6,419 bases of DNA from Chitinophagaceae bacterium (GCA_947483345.1 CANKNL010000175.1:1-6419); one strand, 5' to 3'; counted from the stretch's first letter, positions 1 to 6,419 are shown. Numbers and translations are program-made. The notes: generated by a model from the sequence alone, not told the origin.

Positions 1-902
1 ACGGCTTAAAAGCATTTATAGGCGCCGATTTTGTAAAAGCAGTAGAACAAATTGCCCAAAGCAAGGGCAGATTAATTGTAAGTGGCATTGGCAAAAGCGC
101 CATCATTGCACAAAAAATTGTCGCCACCTTAAACAGTACCGGTACCCCATCGGTTTTTATGCATGCTGCTGATGCCATTCACGGCGACCTGGGAATGGTA
201 CAATCAGCTGATATGGTAATGGTGATTAGTAAAAGCGGCAACAGTCCCGAAATAAAAGTATTGGCTCCCCTGGTAAAAAATTTTGGAAATATGTTGATCG
301 GCATGGTTGGTAACACCCAATCTTTTCTGGCGCTCAACAGCGATATTATTTTAAATACCACTGTTGAGCAGGAGGCATGCCCTATCAATATGGCACCTAC
401 CAGCAGTACCACAGCCCAAATGGTAATGGGCGATGCATTAGCTGTTTGCCTGATGGAAATGAAAGGATTTAACAGCAGCGATTTTGCAAAATTTCATCCA
501 GGCGGTACGCTCGGCAAGAAACTATATATGCGGGTATCAGAAATCGCAACTCAAAATACCAGACCTAAAATATTACCCACAGCAACAGTTAAAGAAGTTA
601 TTGTTGAAATGACACACAACAGATTGGGGGCAGCAGTAGTGGTTAATGACACACAACATATATTAGGCATTATAACTGATGGTGATTTAAGAAGGATGCT
701 GGAAAAAGAAGGGTCTTTTGAAAATCTTCATGCCGCAGATATCATGAGCAGTAATCCAAAAATCATTGCCGCAGACGTATTGGCTATACATGCATTGGAA
801 GAGATGCGAAAGCATAATATAAGTCAGTTGGTGGTTGACGACAATGGCACTTATGCCGGCATAATTCATTTACACGATCTTGTTAAAGAAGGGATCATAT
901 AA
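1..902 (+). CDS. kdsD: Arabinose-5-phosphate isomerase KdsD (5' end cut by window)
   Basis: Interconverts D-ribulose-5-phosphate and D-arabinose-5-phosphate in the cytoplasm, the first step of Kdo synthesis for lipopolysaccharide. The reading frame is open from base 3 to the TAA at 900-902, giving 299 visible residues. The family is about 320-330 residues long, so some 20-30 N-terminal residues lie left of the window; the ATG at 159 is internal and would cut the SIS domain. An SIS sugar-phosphate isomerase domain comes first, followed by two CBS domains (visible residues about 178-235 and 243-299). By recalled alignment to E. coli KdsD, all four catalytic-type residues are present: Lys31 (GIGKS), Glu83 (SGNSPE), Glu124 (EACP) and His165 (HPGGTLGK). 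The HGDLGMV and APTSSTT motifs are also typical. GutQ-type paralogues share this architecture, but the neighbouring Kdo genes favour KdsD. manC follows after 7 bp, so the two are probably co-transcribed. Confidence 0.93.
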   Translation, partial: GLKAFIGADFVKAVEQIAQSKGRLIVSGIGKSAIIAQKIVATLNSTGTPSVFMHAADAIHGDLGMVQSADMVMVISKSGNSPEIKVLAPLVKNFGNMLIGMVGNTQSFLALNSDIILNTTVEQEACPINMAPTSSTTAQMVMGDALAVCLMEMKGFNSSDFAKFHPGGTLGKKLYMRVSEIATQNTRPKILPTATVKEVIVEMTHNRLGAAVVVNDTQHILGIITDGDLRRMLEKEGSFENLHAADIMSSNPKIIAADVLAIHALEEMRKHNISQLVVDDNGTYAGIIHLHDLVKEGII

Positions 903-909
903 TTACAGC

Positions 910-1992
910 ATGAGTAAAAATAATTACGTTGTTATAATGGCAGGTGGCATTGGAAGCAGGTTTTGGCCCATCAGCCGTACCGCATATCCCAAACAATTTT
1001 TAGATATTTTAAATACCGGCCGAACCCTCATACAGGCCACCTTTGACAGGTTTGCAAAATTTATTCCAATAGAAAATATCTACATCATTACATTTGAACA
1101 GTATCAAGATATTGTAGCCAAACAAATTCCGGAACTGCCTGTTGCCAATATTTTATGCGAACCGTCACGAAAAAACACAGCACCCTGTGTGGCCTATATT
1201 TCATACAAACTGTATGAACTTAATCCCCATGCCAATTTAATTTGTGCGCCTGCCGATCATATTATTTCTGATGAATCAACTTTTGAAAAAGTATGTAAAG
1301 ACGCACTGCAGTTTACAGCACATATAAAAAGTCTTGTTACCCTGGGTATAAAACCCACACACCCCAATACCGGCTATGGGTATATTCAATTTGATCAACA
1401 CGCCGTTAGCGAAAATGTGTTTAAAGTAAAAACCTTTACCGAAAAACCCGATAAACAACTGGCTAAAACATTTATGTCGAGCGGCGATTTTTTGTGGAAT
1501 GCGGGTATTTTTGTTTGGCAGGTAAAAAATATAATTAAAGCATTTGAAAAATATTTACCAGAACTGGCTGAAGTGTTTGAAGCCGAAAAAAATCAATTTA
1601 ATACAAAAAAAGAAACGCAGGCAATAGAACGTATCTACCCGTTGTGTATAAATATTTCCATAGATTATGGCATTATGGAAAAAGCGGATAATGTCTATAT
1701 CATTCCTTCTTCATTTGGCTGGAGCGACCTGGGCACCTGGACTAGTGTTTATGATAATCTGGAAAAAGATTACCTGGACAACGCCGTGGTTGGCAATCAT
1801 GTTGTGGTGATAGATGCCACCAATAATGTGATACATGCCGATAATAAAAAACTGGTTGTTTTGCAAGGAATCGATGATTTTGTGATTGTGGATACCAAAG
1901 ACGTTTTACTTATCTGCAAAAAAGATAAAGAACAGGATATAAAGGAATATGTTGCCGAAATAAAGCGAAATAAAGGTGATAAGTATTTATAA
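910..1992 (+). CDS. manC: Mannose-1-phosphate guanylyltransferase
   Basis: Transfers GMP from GTP to mannose-1-phosphate, giving GDP-mannose for surface polysaccharides and glycoproteins; cytoplasmic. The ATG at 910 was chosen over the in-frame ATG at 880, which would overlap kdsD by 23 bp and add ten residues ahead of the conserved start. The protein has 360 residues, the single-domain length without the C-terminal phosphomannose isomerase domain of bifunctional enzymes. Visible signatures are the nucleotide-binding loop AGGIGSRFWP with PKQF (residues 11-30), RKNTAP (87-92), PADHII (114-119), TGYGYIQ (154-160), FTEKP (176-180), LWNAGIF (195-201), IDYGIMEK (251-258) and FGWSDLGTW (269-277). 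The C-terminal part, around 300-340, fits the beta-helix region of this family. It starts 7 bp after kdsD and has no good Shine-Dalgarno, so it is probably expressed from the kdsD transcript. Other sugar nucleotidyltransferases are unlikely given the number of ManC-specific motifs. Confidence 0.93.
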   Translation: MSKNNYVVIMAGGIGSRFWPISRTAYPKQFLDILNTGRTLIQATFDRFAKFIPIENIYIITFEQYQDIVAKQIPELPVANILCEPSRKNTAPCVAYISYKLYELNPHANLICAPADHIISDESTFEKVCKDALQFTAHIKSLVTLGIKPTHPNTGYGYIQFDQHAVSENVFKVKTFTEKPDKQLAKTFMSSGDFLWNAGIFVWQVKNIIKAFEKYLPELAEVFEAEKNQFNTKKETQAIERIYPLCINISIDYGIMEKADNVYIIPSSFGWSDLGTWTSVYDNLEKDYLDNAVVGNHVVVIDATNNVIHADNKKLVVLQGIDDFVIVDTKDVLLICKKDKEQDIKEYVAEIKRNKGDKYL

Positions 1993-2053
1993 TTTGATGT
2001 AAATTCGCAGTACTGAAATATATATCCGGGTTTAATTCCCTAGTCTGTTTTCT

Positions 2054-2833
2054 ATGAAATACATTGACTATTTTTTACTTGCCATTTCTCTGATTTTTTT
2101 AGCCCCTAATTTTATTGATTACAATATTGTAGAAACTGCAGAACAACGGTTACCAACAGATAAATTTGATACCTCGTTACTTAAATTAAATACCTTAAAT
2201 AAGCTGATTGTTTATGTTGACAGTACTGCATTTGTAAAAAAAATTATTCCGGGATCCCTGGATTATGCCATCGAAGCCAAGGAGGTTATTTCAAACAGAT
2301 TTTACCATAAATATGCGTCACACAATTTAAATGAAAACTGGATGGCGTCTGTTGCTCAAAAAATTACAGGGCTCTATCTCTCTTCCAAAATTACAGCCAA
2401 CGATATATTAACCAAGCCCTATGGTTATTGCGGTCAGCAAAACACGGTTTTGATGGAACTTTTGCAACAAAAAAAACTGGATTGCAGGGTTCTGTATTTA
2501 CCCCATCATTTTGTGATACAAAGTTTTATAGCCGGTAACTGGCAATATTTTGATGCTAACGCAGAACCCGATATTCCCAAAGCACAAAGGGCCAACGAAA
2601 GCTGGTTTAAAAATATTGATACACTTGCCCTTGCATATAAAAAGGATGTCAAATGGGTTGAAAACACTTTTGGTAACCCGGTCGTTTTTGAATATGGACA
2701 AATAAATGAAGTACAGGGCCCACATGCACAAATATTTCAGGCCATAACCAAATGGCTTTCAAAACTTGTATTTATTTTTCCATTACTTTGGTTTGTATAT
2801 TTGAAAAGAAAAAAATCAACACGTGCAACCTAA
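2054..2833 (+). CDS. Membrane-anchored transglutaminase-like protein
   Basis: A 259-residue protein of unknown specific function. The N-terminus has a hydrophobic stretch (residues about 6-20) that may be a signal anchor or signal peptide. The C-terminus has a second membrane segment (about 236-250) followed by a basic KRKK tail, which by the positive-inside rule should be cytoplasmic. The middle would then face the periplasm. Residues 120-175 look like a transglutaminase-like/papain-fold core: Cys126 in GYCGQ at the start of a helix, His151 or His152 in LPHHFV, and Asp167 in YFDANAE, in the order Cys-His-Asp expected for that fold. Such domains act as proteases, amidases or cross-linkers, and some have lost activity; the substrate cannot be told from the sequence. 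It begins 61 bp after manC and overlaps the next gene by 11 bp, which suggests coupled translation with the aminotransferase. The family call rests on the motif pattern alone. Confidence 0.7.
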   Translation: MKYIDYFLLAISLIFLAPNFIDYNIVETAEQRLPTDKFDTSLLKLNTLNKLIVYVDSTAFVKKIIPGSLDYAIEAKEVISNRFYHKYASHNLNENWMASVAQKITGLYLSSKITANDILTKPYGYCGQQNTVLMELLQQKKLDCRVLYLPHHFVIQSFIAGNWQYFDANAEPDIPKAQRANESWFKNIDTLALAYKKDVKWVENTFGNPVVFEYGQINEVQGPHAQIFQAITKWLSKLVFIFPLLWFVYLKRKKSTRAT

Positions 2834-3971
2834 TATACAAAGTAAACTGCCGCATGTAGGCACCACCATTTTTACTGTAATGAGTGTGTTGGCTAATGAA
2901 TATAACGCCATAAATCTGGGCCAGGGGTTTCCCGATTATTCAATGAGCGAAGCACTGATTGCCCTGGTGAATAAAGCCATGCAGGGTGGCCATAACCAAT
3001 ATGTACATATGAATGGCCTGCCGTTGTTAAGAGAGCGGCTGGCAGAAAAAATCACAGCATTGTATGCAACAAATGTAAATGCGGAAACAGAAATTACCAT
3101 TACACCCGGTGGTACCTATGCTATTTATACAGCACTTACCACCATATTGCAACCCGGCGATGAAGTGATTGTATTTGAGCCTGCTTACGACAGTTATATT
3201 CCCAATATTGAAATTAATGGTGCGGTGCCCGTTTTAATTCCACTTGTTTATCCCGATTATAAAATTGATTGGGAGCTGGTAAAACAAAAAATCACACCTA
3301 AAACAAAACTCATCATGCTCAATACACCACACAACCCAACAGGCGCTGTGTTGTGTGCGGATGATATTGTGCATTTACAAAACCTGGTTAAAGGCACGGG
3401 TATTTTTATTTTAAGTGATGAAGTGTATGAACATTTAATTTTTGATGGCAGGAAGCATGAGAGTATGTTGCGCTATCCCGATCTGTATGAAAGAAGTTTT
3501 GTTTGTTTTTCATTTGGTAAGGTTTATCACTGTACCGGCTGGAAGCTGGGTTACTGCGTTGCGCCGCCCGCACTGATGAAAGAATTCAGGAAAGTACACC
3601 AGTTTAACTGTTTTACCTGCAACAGTCCGGTACAGGTTGCACTGGCTGAATTTATAACACAAAAAAATAATTATACAGAGCTTGGTTCTTTTCTGCAGCA
3701 AAAACGAGATCATTTGAAAAGCGGCATGCAGCAAACTAAATTTAAGCCCCTGCCATCTTATGGCAGTTATTTTCAACTATACAGTTACAGTAATATCACC
3801 GATGAAAATGAAAAAGATTTTGCCATCCGGCTTACAAAAGAATATGGCGTAGCAGCCATACCCACATCGGCTTTTTATAAAAACGGAGAAGATAACAAGG
3901 TTTTACGCTTCTGTTTTTCTAAAAAGGAAAGCACATTGGATGAAGCAGTTAATCGGTTGATGAAACTTTAA
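2823..3971 (+). CDS. PLP-dependent class I/II aminotransferase, methionine aminotransferase type
   Basis: Cytoplasmic fold-type I aminotransferase of 382 residues, closest by eye to the methionine aminotransferase (YbdL-like)/kynurenine aminotransferase group, which transfers the amino group of methionine and aromatic amino acids to 2-oxo acids. Supporting motifs are LPHVGTTIF and INLGQGFPDY near the N-terminus (residues 9-39), NTPHNPTG (167-174; Asn171 contacts PLP), SDEVYEHLIFDG (198-209; Asp199 and Tyr202), SFGKVYHCTGWKLGY (230-244; Lys233 forms the Schiff base) and RFCFSK (362-367; Arg362 binds substrate carboxylate). The start is GTG: the frame is closed by a TGA at 2802-2804, no ATG lies between, and the next internal ATG would remove the conserved N-terminus. 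It overlaps the upstream gene by 11 bp. Exact substrate is inferred; it is not the DegT-type fold expected of KdnA. Confidence 0.9.
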   Translation: MQPNIQSKLPHVGTTIFTVMSVLANEYNAINLGQGFPDYSMSEALIALVNKAMQGGHNQYVHMNGLPLLRERLAEKITALYATNVNAETEITITPGGTYAIYTALTTILQPGDEVIVFEPAYDSYIPNIEINGAVPVLIPLVYPDYKIDWELVKQKITPKTKLIMLNTPHNPTGAVLCADDIVHLQNLVKGTGIFILSDEVYEHLIFDGRKHESMLRYPDLYERSFVCFSFGKVYHCTGWKLGYCVAPPALMKEFRKVHQFNCFTCNSPVQVALAEFITQKNNYTELGSFLQQKRDHLKSGMQQTKFKPLPSYGSYFQLYSYSNITDENEKDFAIRLTKEYGVAAIPTSAFYKNGEDNKVLRFCFSKKESTLDEAVNRLMKL

Positions 3972-3997
3972 TTTTACCTCAAAGGCCAATAAGTTTC
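3962..3997. terminator. Weak inverted repeat between convergent genes, possible terminator
   Basis: GAAACTT (3962-3968) and AAGTTTC (3991-3997) are perfect 7-base inverted arms around a 22-base loop; inside the loop, CCT-CAA-AGG (3977-3985) could form a small second pairing. The left arm lies in the last codons of the aminotransferase gene. It sits where transcription from both blocks must end. The stem is AT-rich and has no clean T-run on either side, so a terminator role is only a guess from position. Confidence 0.22.
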
Positions 3998-4023
3998 CCC
4001 TTGTTCTTTGTGACTAAGATTGC

Positions 4024-4473
4024 TTAAACGCCAAACTGTTGCAAATGATGGTCCATATGCTTGTATACGCTTTTACCCCATTGCTCTTTGGTGAATGAAC
4101 CAAACATGGGATGCGGAAACCGACCAACCTTTCCGGGTCCGGCATGATGAAACTGATTTATTAAGTCTGATATATGTTGTTTTTCTTTTTCAAAATCACG
4201 TTCGTCTTTAATGATAAAATGGGGTGCTGTGGGCAGGTTCCTTTTCCAAGGTTTATCATTATATAATTTATTTTTAAAAGCCCAGCCAAGTAATAAGCCA
4301 ATTAACATCCGGGGCATTTTTTTATCGCTCAGGGGTACTTTAAATGCTTCGCTGCAATGGGCCAGCATTTGTGCCACATTCATTTTACCCCACAGCTGTT
4401 GGCTGTTGGCCGAAAGAGAATTAAGGCGTTCTATAATTTCTGAATAGGCTTCGGTATCAAATAAATTTTTCAT
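4024..4473 (-). CDS. DUF1569 (DinB-like four-helix) protein
   Basis: A 149-residue cytoplasmic protein recognised as the DUF1569 family, which belongs to the DinB/YfiT-like metal-binding helical-bundle superfamily; the biochemical role is unknown. Characteristic stretches are LWGKMNVAQMLAHC (residues 27-40), LPTAPHFIIKDERDFEKEK (80-98) and the C-terminal KHMDHHLQQFGV. His39, His139 and His143 (or His142) are placed like the three histidines that bind a divalent metal in DinB-like proteins. The ATG at 4473 was chosen. An in-frame ATG at 4557 would add 28 residues unlike the family, and that extension would run through the inverted repeat at 4527-4576. It lies 119 bp downstream of the kdnB-like gene on the same strand, far enough that a separate transcript is possible, but no clear promoter was found. 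Confidence 0.85.
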   Translation of the reverse strand: MKNLFDTEAYSEIIERLNSLSANSQQLWGKMNVAQMLAHCSEAFKVPLSDKKMPRMLIGLLLGWAFKNKLYNDKPWKRNLPTAPHFIIKDERDFEKEKQHISDLINQFHHAGPGKVGRFPHPMFGSFTKEQWGKSVYKHMDHHLQQFGV

Positions 4474-4526
4474 TAAAAATAGATCATATTTATTCTGGTT
4501 AAAAAATATTGTACCTCGCTGGTGTT

Positions 4527-4576
4527 TGTGCCGATAGTAATATGGCCGGCCTGTCACTTACAGCATAATCGGCACA
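4527..4576 (-). repeat. Inverted repeat / hairpin downstream of the kdnB-like gene
   Basis: TGTGCCGAT (4527-4535) and ATCGGCACA (4568-4576) are perfect 9-base inverted arms. Within the 32-base loop, GTAA (4537-4540) and TTAC (4558-4561) can pair as a second stem, and the apical region holds the 8-base palindrome GGCCGGCC (4544-4551). Read on the - strand, the hairpin begins 16 bases after the kdnB-like stop codon and ends about 53 bases before the DUF1569 start. It could be a terminator or mRNA 3'-end stabiliser for the upstream gene, or an operator or leader structure for the downstream one. The only T-run comes about 16 bases after the stem, so it is not a classic intrinsic terminator. Confidence 0.6.
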
Positions 4577-4592
4577 GCAGACATTTTAAAAG

Positions 4593-5666
4593 TTATAGTA
4601 ATTCAAACAATGCCCTTAGCCGCTCCCTCGTCATTTGTTTTTCCCAATCGGCTCCCAAAGCATTTTCCCAAAGCGGCTTCAAACCCATTGATACATCGAT
4701 CATCTTATTAAAATCATCATCACTTAAACCTGCGCAGATGTTTTTTGGAATTGTGATGTTGTTTTTTTCAACCATGTATTTAAATTCTTTTACGCCTGCG
4801 GGATAAAATTCTTCCAGTTTATCAAACACAATACAATTACCAATACCGTGTTTGGTGCCCAGCAAATAACTGAGGCCATAACTTATCGCATGTGCCACAC
4901 CAACCTGGCTGTAGGCAATGCTCATACCGCCGGCATAAGATGCCATCATAAGTTTATCATCACTTTCGGCACCCCATCCATCCTTGGTAACATATACATC
5001 GCGGCAAAGCTGCAATGCTTTTTCGCCATAACTTTTACTGAATTCGTTTAAAAAAGTTCCGGTTAAACTTTCAATGCAATGTATATAACAATCCATGCCG
5101 GTGTAAAATCGTTGATTGGCCGGGGCATCGGCTGTTAATTCAGGGTCTAAAACAATCTGATCAAAAGGTGTAAAATCAGAGTTCATACCCAGCTTTTTTG
5201 TTGGGCCGGTAAGTACAGTAGTGCGGCTTACTTCGGCACCCGTACCACTTAAAGTTGGGATACCTACTTTATATACTCCGGGATTTTTAACCAGATCCCA
5301 ACCCTGATAATCGGCACTGCTGCCGGGATTATTCATCATTAATGAAACTGCTTTGGCCAGGTCCATGGCACTGCCGCCACCGATGCCTATTACGCCACTC
5401 ACTGATCCAAATTCTTCTTTAAGCTGATTGGCCAAATGATCTACATAAGTTGTCTTGGGTTCGTAGGATACATTAACAAAAATAATTTTATCATTGCCAC
5501 GTACCGGAACACGGTTGGCCAGTGCGTGGCCTTCGAAAAAATGATCAACTAAAAAAATCATGGGGGCATTTGCTTTACGATGCGGTGCAATGATCTCATC
5601 TAACTGATTAAAAGACCCGCGGCCATAAACAACATAGCCAACCATTTTAAAATTTCTGAATGCCAT
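4593..5666 (-). CDS. kdnB: KdnB-like iron-type alcohol dehydrogenase (Kdo 8-oxidation)
   Basis: Group III (iron-type) alcohol dehydrogenase of 357 residues. In Shewanella, KdnB is a metal- and NAD(P)-dependent enzyme that oxidises the C8 hydroxyl of Kdo so that the aminotransferase KdnA can make 8-amino-Kdo (Kdo8N). Visible are the nucleotide-binding GIGGGSAMDLAKA (residues 94-106), SGTGAEVSRT (140-149) and the four metal ligands Asp192 and His196 (TGMDCYIHCIES), His259 (GVAHAISYG) and His273 (KHGIGNC). The N-terminal FRNFKMVGYVVYGRGSF and the blocks YQGWDL, FYTGMDCYIHC and GTFLNEFSK match the KdnB subgroup as I remember it, better than general butanol or glycerol dehydrogenases. The ATG at 5666 fits the family start; an in-frame ATG at 5711 would place coding sequence across the promoter at 5684-5712. 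It follows kdsB by 63 bp. The fold is certain; the Kdo8N role rests on recalled similarity plus the adjacent kdsB. Confidence 0.82.
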   Translation of the reverse strand: MAFRNFKMVGYVVYGRGSFNQLDEIIAPHRKANAPMIFLVDHFFEGHALANRVPVRGNDKIIFVNVSYEPKTTYVDHLANQLKEEFGSVSGVIGIGGGSAMDLAKAVSLMMNNPGSSADYQGWDLVKNPGVYKVGIPTLSGTGAEVSRTTVLTGPTKKLGMNSDFTPFDQIVLDPELTADAPANQRFYTGMDCYIHCIESLTGTFLNEFSKSYGEKALQLCRDVYVTKDGWGAESDDKLMMASYAGGMSIAYSQVGVAHAISYGLSYLLGTKHGIGNCIVFDKLEEFYPAGVKEFKYMVEKNNITIPKNICAGLSDDDFNKMIDVSMGLKPLWENALGADWEKQMTRERLRALFELL

Positions 5667-5683
5667 AGAATTGATTTGAAGAG

Positions 5684-5712
5684 CAAAAATACAGGAAATT
5701 GTTTGCCACAAA
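5684..5712 (-). promoter_or_regulatory. Bacteroidota-type promoter ahead of the kdnB-like gene
   Basis: Read on the - strand, TTTG (5712-5709) is followed after 17 bases by TATTTTTG (5691-5684). This matches the Bacteroidota sigma-factor consensus of a -33 TTTG/TTG and a -7 TAnnTTTG. Transcription would start near 5679, leaving a leader of only about 10-15 bases before the ATG at 5666. It lies wholly in the 63-bp gap after kdsB, so the kdnB-like gene may be transcribed on its own as well as with kdsB. Confidence 0.55.
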
Positions 5713-5729
5713 GACAGGAAGGCAGATAG

Positions 5730-6419
5730 TTATAGCAGCAAAGCGGCTCTTACCAGGTCTTCAGGCGTATCAATCTCAATCCCCATGTATTCAGTAACAA
5801 TCATTTTTAGCGGAACTCCATTTTCCAAATAACGCAGACATTCAATTTTTTCTGCAGCCTCAAGCGGTGTAATTGGCCAGGCAGTAAAATTTAATAAGGC
5901 CTGTTTGCGGAAAGCATACACACCAATATGTTCGTAATAAACAGGATTAATATTTTTATCGCGGTGATAAGGTATGGGGCTGCGGCTGAACAGGAGTGCA
6001 TTGAAGTTTTTATCAACAGTCACTTTTACATAATTGGGGTCGGCAATAAAATTGTCATCGTATAAAACCTGCATCAGTGAAGCCACTTGAACTAGATCAT
6101 CATTAAAAGCGTCTAATAATTTTCGCAATGGTTCTTTTTGTACAAAGGGTTCATCGCCCTGCACATTTACTACAAGGTCAATATCCATGTCTGCTATGGC
6201 TTCAGCAATACGGTCGCTGCCACTTTCATGTTCTTTAATACTCATGACCGCTTTACCACCATGATTTACTATTTCATTGTAGATGATCTCGCTGTCGGTA
6301 ACCACCATCACATCATCAAATAAACCGGTGGCAACCGTATTGTTATAAGTATGAAGGATTACGGTTTTATCGCCCAGCATCTGCATCAGCTTAGCCGGAA
6401 AACGGGTGGCAGCATAGCG
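5730..6419 (-). CDS. kdsB: 3-deoxy-manno-octulosonate cytidylyltransferase KdsB (5' end cut by window)
   Basis: Activates Kdo, or Kdo8N, with CTP to the CMP-sugar used by the Kdo transferase in lipid A-core assembly; cytoplasmic. The frame is open to the right edge, with 229 residues visible. The in-frame ATG at 6386 is internal: upstream codons encode RYAATRFPAKL, part of the conserved IPARYxxxRxPxK nucleotide-binding motif, so only about 10 N-terminal residues are missing from a family of about 240-255. Further motifs are HESGSDRIAEA (visible 64-74), VNVQGDEPF (84-92; its Asp is a metal ligand), EHIGVYAFR (163-171), EKIECLRYLENG (190-201) and EIDTPEDL (215-222). The kdnB-like gene follows 63 bp downstream, which raises the possibility that this enzyme prefers Kdo8N like its Shewanella counterpart. 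Sequence alone does not settle the substrate. Confidence 0.93.
   Translation of the reverse strand, partial: RYAATRFPAKLMQMLGDKTVILHTYNNTVATGLFDDVMVVTDSEIIYNEIVNHGGKAVMSIKEHESGSDRIAEAIADMDIDLVVNVQGDEPFVQKEPLRKLLDAFNDDLVQVASLMQVLYDDNFIADPNYVKVTVDKNFNALLFSRSPIPYHRDKNINPVYYEHIGVYAFRKQALLNFTAWPITPLEAAEKIECLRYLENGVPLKMIVTEYMGIEIDTPEDLVRAALLL

Noticed and set aside
179..412. Small open frames opposite or inside the main genes (for example 179-412, 2498-2731, 3510-3776, 4211-4447, 4848-5051)
   Set aside because: They lie within clearly conserved genes on the other strand and their products show no recognisable motif.
880..909. Ten-residue N-terminal extension of manC from the ATG at 880
   Set aside because: It overlaps the kdsD coding end by 23 bp and adds residues before the conserved VVIMAGG start; the ATG at 910 fits the family.
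1993..2053. Promoter for the transglutaminase-like gene at TAAATTCG (2000-2007)
   Set aside because: It differs from TAnnTTTG by one base and has no TTG/TTTG at the right distance upstream, so it is too weak to list as a feature.
2823..3971. The aminotransferase as the KdnA partner of KdnB
   Set aside because: Its motifs (NPTG, SFGK, RFCFSK) are those of the class I/II methionine aminotransferase group. KdnA belongs to the DegT/DnrJ type, and this gene sits on the opposite strand in a different block.
4474..4557. 28-residue extension of the DUF1569 protein
   Set aside because: The extra residues do not resemble the family and run through the inverted repeat; the ATG at 4473 gives the usual length.
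5667..5711. 15-residue extension of the kdnB-like protein
   Set aside because: It covers the promoter-like sequence and is not like the KdnB N-terminus, which starts close to MAFRNFK.
1..6419. CRISPR array, tRNA, rRNA, insertion sequence or prophage
   Set aside because: No spaced direct repeats, cloverleaf-like sequence, transposase motif or phage gene was seen by eye.

Overview
The window looks like a piece of chromosome from a Bacteroidota bacterium, probably near Chitinophagaceae or Sphingobacteriia. The evidence is the AT-rich composition, the weak or absent Shine-Dalgarno sequences, one good Bacteroidota-type promoter (TTTG-N17-TATTTTTG) and the character of the proteins. The taxonomic call is inference. 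No mobile element, CRISPR array, tRNA or rRNA was seen, and every gene reads as intact apart from the two cut by the window edges.

Layout. The left block is on the + strand: kdsD (arabinose-5-phosphate isomerase, 5' end cut off), manC (mannose-1-phosphate guanylyltransferase) 7 bp later, then after a 61-bp gap a membrane-anchored transglutaminase-like protein, overlapping by 11 bp a class I/II aminotransferase of the methionine aminotransferase type that starts with GTG. The right block is on the - strand and is read from the right edge inward: kdsB (CMP-Kdo synthetase type, 5' end cut off), an iron-type alcohol dehydrogenase recognised as KdnB-like, and a small DUF1569/DinB-like protein. The two blocks converge at about 3972-4023. 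No gene-free stretch exceeds 300 bases; the longest is the 119-bp gap at 4474-4592, which holds a strong inverted repeat.

How the genes fit together. kdsD makes arabinose-5-phosphate, the first committed precursor of Kdo, and kdsB activates the finished sugar as CMP-Kdo for lipid A core assembly. The KdnB-like dehydrogenase directly after kdsB suggests that the sugar is made as the 8-amino form (Kdo8N), as known in Shewanella. The partner aminotransferase KdnA is not in the window and would be expected just beyond the right edge or elsewhere. manC supplies GDP-mannose for surface polysaccharide. The window is therefore mostly a cell-envelope sugar locus, with the transglutaminase-like/aminotransferase pair and the DUF1569 gene as neighbours whose link to it is not evident.

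The most noteworthy point is the inferred Kdo8N pathway. No wholly unknown system was identified.
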